A stretch of 64,000 nucleotides of DNA from Paenibacillus sp. (GTDB lineage: Bacteria; Bacillota; Bacilli; Paenibacillales; YIM-B00363), in contig NZ_DASQNA010000007.1 in the NCBI RefSeq assembly GCF_035645195.1, forward strand, positions 186,001 to 250,000, in the 5' to 3' direction. The position numbers and the translations under genes are program-made. The notes below the pieces were generated by a model, which did no database searches, had not been told where the DNA came from, and was given only the letters and a program-made list of their open reading frames with translations. Of the stretch, positions 58,636-64,000 are shown in pieces (the stretch's first letter is position 1; every line of letters begins with the position of its first letter).

Positions 58636-59121
58636 TTATGATGTCGGTCCCGACATATGGAGCGACGGGAATCCGACCTGCCGAAGCGCTTCGAACAGCA
58701 CGATCGCCACCGAGTTCGACAAGTTCAGCGAGCGGATATGCTCATTGTTGATCGGAATGCGGATGCGTCGCTCCGGGAAGCGCGAGAGGATCGAGTCGGG
58801 CAATCCTTTGGTCTCTTTGCCGAATACGAACATATCCCCCTCCTGGTATTCGAAATCGGTATACGAGCGGCTCCCTTTCGTCGTCGCGAAAAACATGCGC
58901 CCGCCCCCGTACTGCTCCAGCACGTCATCGAACGATTCATGCACGTGCAGCTTGACGTGAGGCCAATAATCCAGGCCCGCCCGTTTCAAATCTTTGTCCT
59001 CGATCGAGAAGCCGAGCGGCTTCACGAGGTGCAGATGCGCGCCGGTGCCGGCGCACGTGCGGGAAATGTTGCCCGTATTCGCCGGAATTTCCGGCTCGAC
59101 CAATACGATATGGAACGCCAC
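58636..59121 (-). CDS. trmL: tRNA (cytidine(34)-2'-O)-methyltransferase TrmL
   Basis: 161-residue SPOUT methyltransferase that 2'-O-methylates the wobble nucleotide of tRNA(Leu) isoacceptors. Hallmarks: IVLVEPEIPANTGNISRTCAGTG at the N-terminus, VFGKETKGLP in the middle and the knot IPINNEHIRSLNLSNSVAIVLFE. Length is typical. The start is a GTG at 59121 with GAGAGGA 10 bases upstream. Divergent from the orphan response regulator. Confidence 0.94.
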   Translation of the reverse strand: MAFHIVLVEPEIPANTGNISRTCAGTGAHLHLVKPLGFSIEDKDLKRAGLDYWPHVKLHVHESFDDVLEQYGGGRMFFATTKGSRSYTDFEYQEGDMFVFGKETKGLPDSILSRFPERRIRIPINNEHIRSLNLSNSVAIVLFEALRQVGFPSLHMSGPTS

Positions 59122-59147
59122 GTTCGTTCATTCCTCTCAACAAAAGT

Positions 59148-59175
59148 TTTACATTAAGTTAATCATCCGTTAATT
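59148..59175 (+). promoter_or_regulatory. Three-repeat PhoP-box-like operator
   Basis: TTTACA (59148-59153), TTAATC (59159-59164) and TTAATT (59170-59175) are spaced exactly 11 bases start to start, as in PhoP boxes (TTHAYA repeats) bound by OmpR/PhoB-type regulators. They lie between trmL and the response regulator gene, suggesting autoregulation. Confidence 0.55.
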
Positions 59176-59257
59176 CGGCGTTGACGTCCGTGCGGGATAA
59201 TGGTTGTGCGCCGCAGTCCGGCGATGAACGCATCTCTACCTAGGAGCGAAACGGACC

Positions 59258-59977
59258 ATGAAGAAAAGAGTATTGGTCGTTGACGACGAACCATCCATCT
59301 CCATGCTGATCGATTTCAACTTGAAATTGGCCGGTTACGACGTCCATTGCGTGTACGACGGAGAGGCCGTATTTCAAGTGCTCCCGACGTTCCGCCCCGA
59401 CGTCATCGTTTTGGACTTGATGCTCCCGAAGATGGATGGCATTCAAGTGTGCCGCCGGCTGCGATCGGAAGGCAATCTCGTTCCGATCGTCATGCTGACC
59501 GCGCTGCAAGATTTGTCCGACAAAATCGCAGGCCTCGATAACGGCGCAGACGATTATATGACGAAACCGTTCTCCCCGCAAGAGCTCGTCTCCCGCATCC
59601 AAGCGATTCTTCGACGCACCGCGGCGCTGCCGGCGCTGCAGACGGACGAACCGATGGTTCACGGTTCTATCCTTGTGAAGCCCGAGCAGCGGGAAGCGAT
59701 GGTCGACGGCGAACGCGTCGATCTGACGCCCAAAGAATTCGATCTGCTGCTGTACATGATGAAGCATCCCGGGAAAGTGTTGTCCCGCCAACAGCTGCTT
59801 CACGGCGTATGGGATTACCACTTCCTCGGAGACACCCGCATCGTAGACGTCCACATCAGCCATCTTCGAGACAAAATCGAGCGCAATCCTCGCAGCCCTG
59901 AGTACATTGTAACGATCCGCAATGTCGGGTACAAGCTGAGCGAAGCCCCGGCGAAGGATACGGCGCTGAACGGCTGA
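59258..59977 (+). CDS. Response regulator, OmpR/PhoB family, orphan
   Basis: 239-residue regulator. The receiver domain has D9/D10, phospho-acceptor D53 (VLDLMLP) and K103 (MTKPF). The C-terminal winged helix (about 140-230) has VDLTPKEFDLLLYMMKHPGKVLSR and VDVHISHLRDKIERNPRSPEYIVTIRNVGYKL. No kinase gene follows; a terminator closes the unit 34 bases after the stop. Start follows TAGGAG at 11 bases. The sequence resembles PhoP/YycF-type regulators but cannot be assigned to one. Confidence 0.92.
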   Translation: MKKRVLVVDDEPSISMLIDFNLKLAGYDVHCVYDGEAVFQVLPTFRPDVIVLDLMLPKMDGIQVCRRLRSEGNLVPIVMLTALQDLSDKIAGLDNGADDYMTKPFSPQELVSRIQAILRRTAALPALQTDEPMVHGSILVKPEQREAMVDGERVDLTPKEFDLLLYMMKHPGKVLSRQQLLHGVWDYHFLGDTRIVDVHISHLRDKIERNPRSPEYIVTIRNVGYKLSEAPAKDTALNG

Positions 59978-60010
59978 TTGGTTTCTTCAGACGACAGGTT
60001 TCAACGCAAA

Positions 60011-60061
60011 GCACCCCGCCCGAGACGACGCATGCGACGCGCAGCCGGGCGAGGTGCTTAT
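60011..60061. terminator. Bidirectional terminator
   Basis: AAGCACCCCGCCCG (60011-60024) pairs with CGGGCGAGGTGCTT (60048-60061), with one imperfect position, between the convergent response regulator and serC genes. Confidence 0.8.
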
Positions 60062-60079
60062 TTCGTTGCCGCGAAACTC

Positions 60080-61168
<1,089 letters not shown>

Positions 61169-61228
61169 CCGTTCCACTCCCATTTCCGTTTTCGATTTCA
61201 CCTATCATAGCAAGGACGATTCGCCGGT

Positions 61229-62077
61229 TCAAGAGAAATATCCCATAATGATGCCGGCGGTTTCTTCGATCGCTTTGTCGGACACGTCGATGACGCGGCA
61301 GCCGATGCGCTCCATCACCGAAGCGGCGTAATCGAGCTCGCGGCGGATGCGATCGACCGACGCGTACGCGGCCCCTTCGGGCAATCCGACCGCGCGCAGC
61401 CGCTCGGTACGAATTTTGTGGATCGCCTCCGGCTGCATCGTCAAGCCGAAGACGCGCTCCGGATCGAGCCGCAGCAGCTCGTCCGGCAGCTTCACCTCCG
61501 GGACGAGCGGCCAGTTCGCGACGCGGAACCCTTTGTGCGCGAGGAACATGCTGAGCGGCGTCTTCGACGTGCGGGACACGCCGACCAGCACCACCTGCGC
61601 GCGCGGCAAGCCGGACGGATCGCGTCCGTCGTCGTAGCGCACGGCGAATTCGATCGCCTCCACGCGCTTGAAATATTGCTCGTCCATCTCGTGCAGCAGG
61701 CCGGGCTTGCGGGCCGGCGAGTCGTGGAACGTGTCCACGAACGCTTGGATCATCGGCCCCATGATGTCGACGACGCGAACGCCGAGCCTTTTCGACTCCC
61801 GCACCATCGTCTCTCGCAGCTTCGGCTGCACGAGCGTGTACGCGACGAAGCTGCCGTGCTCCTTCGCCTCTGCGAGCAGACGCTCGACCTCTTCCGCCTC
61901 GCGCACGTGGCCGACCCGCTTGATGCGGATTTTTTTGCCGCCGAACTGCCGCAGCGTCGCCCGGGCGACCGCTTCGGCCGTCTCCCCTACCGAGTCGGAG
62001 CATATGTAAAGGATGCGCTCATCCGTCGCGAAGCCGTGCCTCTGCGCCGCGGACGGGTCAACGGGATTGTTGGACAT
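61229..62077 (-). CDS. ppsR: Pyruvate, phosphate dikinase regulatory protein (kinase/pyrophosphorylase)
   Basis: 282-residue DUF299 protein, B. subtilis YqfL type, a bifunctional ADP-dependent kinase/pyrophosphorylase that switches pyruvate phosphate dikinase or PEP synthase. The P-loop is GVSRTSKT (residues 166-173), preceded by ICSDSVGETAEAVARA at the N-terminus. The ATG at 62077 has AAAGGAG 8 bases upstream. It may be co-transcribed with serC, 60 bases downstream. The target enzyme is not in the window. Confidence 0.93.
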   Translation of the reverse strand: MSNNPVDPSAAQRHGFATDERILYICSDSVGETAEAVARATLRQFGGKKIRIKRVGHVREAEEVERLLAEAKEHGSFVAYTLVQPKLRETMVRESKRLGVRVVDIMGPMIQAFVDTFHDSPARKPGLLHEMDEQYFKRVEAIEFAVRYDDGRDPSGLPRAQVVLVGVSRTSKTPLSMFLAHKGFRVANWPLVPEVKLPDELLRLDPERVFGLTMQPEAIHKIRTERLRAVGLPEGAAYASVDRIRRELDYAASVMERIGCRVIDVSDKAIEETAGIIMGYFS

Positions 62078-62180
62078 GAATTCCGCTCCTTTGTGTCTGT
62101 CGAAACCGTTGGTGACTGTTGCTTTCCTTATCACTTTACCGTTCCGGGAGCGGCATTTCAAGGGCGCGGCGCGACGCGGC

Positions 62181-62212
62181 AAAACAGCCCCGGCGGAATC
62201 CGCCGGGGCTGT
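62181..62212 (-). terminator. Terminator of glnA
   Basis: A 13-bp stem, ACAGCCCCGGCGG (62184-62196) with CCGCCGGGGCTGT (62200-62212), followed on the minus strand by TTTT. It lies 15 bases after the glnA stop. Confidence 0.9.
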
Positions 62213-62227
62213 CGGGCTTGACGAGGA

Positions 62228-63652
62228 TTAGCAGTCGAAGTACAACGCGTACTCGTGCGGGTGAACGCGGATCGAAACGGATTTCGCTTCGTCGCGCTTG
62301 TACGCTACGTAGTTATCGATGAATTCCTTCGTGAATACATTGCCTTGCGTCAAGAATTCGTAGTCCGCTTCGAGAGCGTCGAGCGCTTCGTCCAGGGAGC
62401 CCGGAACGCTGCGGATTTCCTTCTTCTCTTCTTCGGACAGCTCGTAAATGTTCTTGTCGACCGGACCGTAGCCCAATTTGCGCGGGTCGATCTTGTTCTT
62501 AATGCCGTCGAGGCCGGCCATCAGCATAGCCGCGAACGCGAGGTACGGGTTCGCCGTCGAGTCCGGCGTACGGAACTCGATGCGCGCGCCTTTCGGCGAT
62601 ACCGCAGCGACCGGAATCCGGACCGCAGCGGAGCGGTTGCCCTTCGAGAACGCCAGGTTTACCGGAGCCTCGTAGCCCGGAACGAGACGCTTGAACGAGT
62701 TCGTCGACGGGTTCGTGAACGCGATCAGAGCCGGCGCGTGGTGCAGGATGCCGCCGATGTAGTACATCGCGAGTTCGGACATGTTGCCGTATCCACCCTT
62801 CTCGTAGAAGAGCGGCTCGCTGCCGTTGAAAATCGACGAGTGTACGTGCATGCCGCTGCCGTTGTCGCCGAAGAGCGGCTTCGGCATGAACGTTGCGACT
62901 TTGCCGTATTGACGAGCTGTGTTATGAACAATATATTTGTACTTCATCAGGTTGTCGGCCGTTTTCGTCAGCGTGTCGAAGCGGAAGTTGATTTCGCCTT
63001 GACCTGCCGTAGCGACTTCGTGGTGATGACGGTCGATGCGGATGCCGACTTCCATCATCAAACGGCACATTTCGCTGCGGATGTCCTGCTGCGTGTCGAC
63101 CGGCTGAACCGGAACGTAGCCGCCTTTAACCGGAATCTTGAAGCCAAGGTTGCCGCCTTCTTCTTTGCGGCCCGTGTTCCAAGCTGCTTCTTCGGAGTCT
63201 ACTTCGAAGTAGGACTTGTTCATGCCCGTTTCGAAACGGACGTCGTCGAAAATGAAAAATTCGGATTCCGGACCGAAGTACGCTGCCGTACCGATGCCCG
63301 TCGTTTGCAAATATTCTTCAGCCTTTTGAGCGATGCCGCGCGGGTCGCGGTCATAGCGCTCGCCGTCCGGCGTGTAAATGTCGCACATAATAACCAGCGT
63401 CGGATGAGCCGTGAACGGATCGATGAACGCCGTTTCCGTAACCGGGATCATAACCATGTCGGAGTTTTCGATGCCGCGGAAGCCCGGGATGGACGAACCG
63501 TCGAAAGCTACGCCAAGCGTGAACGTTTCTTCTTCGACTTCAACCGCAGGTAAGGAAATGTGCTGTGCTTTACCGGACAGACCTACGAAGCGAAAGTCCA
63601 CCCACTCGATATTTTTTTCCTTAATTAACTTGAGAACGTCTTGTGCCGACAT
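62228..63652 (-). CDS. glnA: Type I glutamine synthetase, long (GSI-beta-like) form
   Basis: 474-residue enzyme joining ammonia and glutamate. Active-site motifs: D51-GSS, GPESEFF with E129/E131, NGSGMHVHSS, and NRSAAVRIP. It is about 30 residues longer than B. subtilis GlnA (444). It contains VDKNIYELSEEEKKEI, with Y403 at the position of the adenylylated Tyr of enterobacterial GSI-beta. No glnR precedes it, but a GlnR/TnrA-type box lies in its promoter. The start has TAGGAGGG 9 bases upstream. Confidence 0.95.
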   Translation of the reverse strand: MSAQDVLKLIKEKNIEWVDFRFVGLSGKAQHISLPAVEVEEETFTLGVAFDGSSIPGFRGIENSDMVMIPVTETAFIDPFTAHPTLVIMCDIYTPDGERYDRDPRGIAQKAEEYLQTTGIGTAAYFGPESEFFIFDDVRFETGMNKSYFEVDSEEAAWNTGRKEEGGNLGFKIPVKGGYVPVQPVDTQQDIRSEMCRLMMEVGIRIDRHHHEVATAGQGEINFRFDTLTKTADNLMKYKYIVHNTARQYGKVATFMPKPLFGDNGSGMHVHSSIFNGSEPLFYEKGGYGNMSELAMYYIGGILHHAPALIAFTNPSTNSFKRLVPGYEAPVNLAFSKGNRSAAVRIPVAAVSPKGARIEFRTPDSTANPYLAFAAMLMAGLDGIKNKIDPRKLGYGPVDKNIYELSEEEKKEIRSVPGSLDEALDALEADYEFLTQGNVFTKEFIDNYVAYKRDEAKSVSIRVHPHEYALYFDC

Positions 63653-63695
63653 GAATGAATACCCTCCTATTTCCGAACAATGAATGGTTTAGAAG

Positions 63696-63718
63696 TGCAA
63701 ATCGTTCAGTAATTTGCA
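63696..63718 (-). promoter_or_regulatory. Inverted repeat in the glnA leader
   Basis: TGCAAAT (63696-63702) and ATTTGCA (63712-63718) are perfect 7-bp arms around 9 bases, just downstream of the predicted transcription start. It could be an operator or a small leader hairpin. Confidence 0.4.
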
Positions 63719-63731
63719 AAACCTTGTCGTT

Positions 63732-63760
63732 ATTATAAACCCGTAGATAATTAGCGTCAA
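63732..63760 (-). promoter_or_regulatory. Sigma-A promoter of glnA
   Basis: TTGACG (63755-63760), a 17-base spacer and a perfect TATAAT (63732-63737) on the minus strand, giving a leader of about 70 bases. Confidence 0.88.
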
Positions 63761-63788
63761 TAGTTATGTAAGGTATTTTTGGCGCATA

Positions 63789-63805
63789 TGTAAGCTATAC
63801 TTACA
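63789..63805. promoter_or_regulatory. GlnR/TnrA-type box
   Basis: TGTAAGCTATACTTACA fully matches TGTNAN7TNACA. It is centred about 40 bases upstream of the -35. A degenerate second copy, CGTCAATAGTTATGTAA, covers the -35 at 63755-63771. This arrangement fits nitrogen-dependent repression of glnA. Confidence 0.82.
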
Positions 63806-63889
63806 CCCCGGCAAAAGTAAATTTTCGCTGTTTTCGGGCAATTGCAAGCGTTGCCATCAAACTCGCGGCGCTGCTTGCATTCTGGTAAC

Positions 63890-64000
63890 ATGTCCCATGT
63901 CACATTTATTACGTTACGGCACGATCGTGAAGCGCATCGGGCCGCCTCTGTCGCGGTTGCCAGTATCCGCAGGTTTGCGAGCCCCGCCAGCGCGAACGCC
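63890..64000 (+). CDS. Possible gene start running off the window edge
   Basis: An open frame begins ATGTCCCATGTCACATTT at 63890 and remains open to the last base (37 codons, starting MSHVTFITLRHDREAHRAAS). No convincing ribosome binding site is visible and the product is not recognised, so it may be non-coding. The rest of 63806-63889 shows nothing except a weak cre-like TGCAAGCGTTGCCA near 63844. Confidence 0.25.
   Translation, partial: MSHVTFITLRHDREAHRAASVAVASIRRFASPASANA

Noticed and set aside
63844-63857. TGCAAGCGTTGCCA as a cre site
   Set aside because: It has two departures from the consensus and lies more than 80 bases upstream of the glnA promoter with no clear target gene.

Overview
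The window looks like chromosomal DNA from a high-GC, endospore-forming member of the Paenibacillaceae (Paenibacillus/Cohnella-like). The evidence is Gram-positive ribosome binding sites (AGGAGG-type) before nearly every gene, frequent TTG/GTG starts, three YesM/YesN-type two-component systems beside CUT1 sugar importers, cre-like sites, GlnR/TnrA-type boxes at glnA, a PpsR/YqfL regulator, HelD, and a promoter matching the forespore sigma-G consensus. No tRNA, rRNA, insertion sequence, phage gene or CRISPR array was seen.

Layout. 1-7.5 kb: a carbohydrate locus with a lipoprotein binding protein, two permeases and a cytosolic sulfatase, divergent from a YesN/YesM pair. 7.5-12.3 kb: a 1109-residue DUF5107-TPR protein divergent from an AraC regulator, then a small unknown gene. 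12.6-22.0 kb: DJ-1/PfpI protein, a secreted copper-amine-oxidase-N/beta-propeller-like protein, a 45-codon gene with a sigma-G-like promoter, a GMC oxidoreductase with its small subunit, HelD, a two-helix membrane protein, a minimal tyrosinase-like protein and an AadA-like nucleotidyltransferase. 22.3-25.8 kb: an ECF sigma factor, a putative membrane anti-sigma factor and an ABC exporter in one overlapping operon. 25.9-38.9 kb: a beta-mannoside/beta-glucoside operon (binding protein, two permeases, kinase, regulator, GH2, GH1, 6-phosphogluconate dehydrogenase) with a gluconokinase upstream. 39.1-47.1 kb: a third regulator/kinase/binding protein/permease locus with a cellulase-like hydrolase. 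47.2-49.5 kb: a chemoreceptor behind a cyclic-di-GMP-I riboswitch. 49.6-52.3 kb: a DUF92 protein and a five-gene XRE-controlled membrane-protein operon that includes a 29-codon gene. 52.4-58.6 kb: a GntR/LacI-type regulator with palindromic operators, a PhnP-like hydrolase and a complete aminoethylphosphonate/iron-type ABC importer. 58.6-64 kb: trmL, an orphan OmpR/PhoB-type response regulator, serC, ppsR and glnA.

How the genes work together. Three polysaccharide loci repeat one plan: a membrane kinase and AraC-type regulator sense an extracellular signal and probably control a CUT1 importer lacking its own ATPase, which must borrow a shared MsmX-type ATPase. Intracellular hydrolases without signal peptides then process the imported oligosaccharides: a sulfatase, GH2/GH1 enzymes, or a cellulase-like enzyme. 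Gluconokinase and 6-phosphogluconate dehydrogenase flank the second locus and would feed gluconate to ribulose-5-phosphate. Terminators and 4-base stop/start overlaps delimit most operons clearly. Start codons were set by ribosome binding site spacing, and many differ from the longest open frame.
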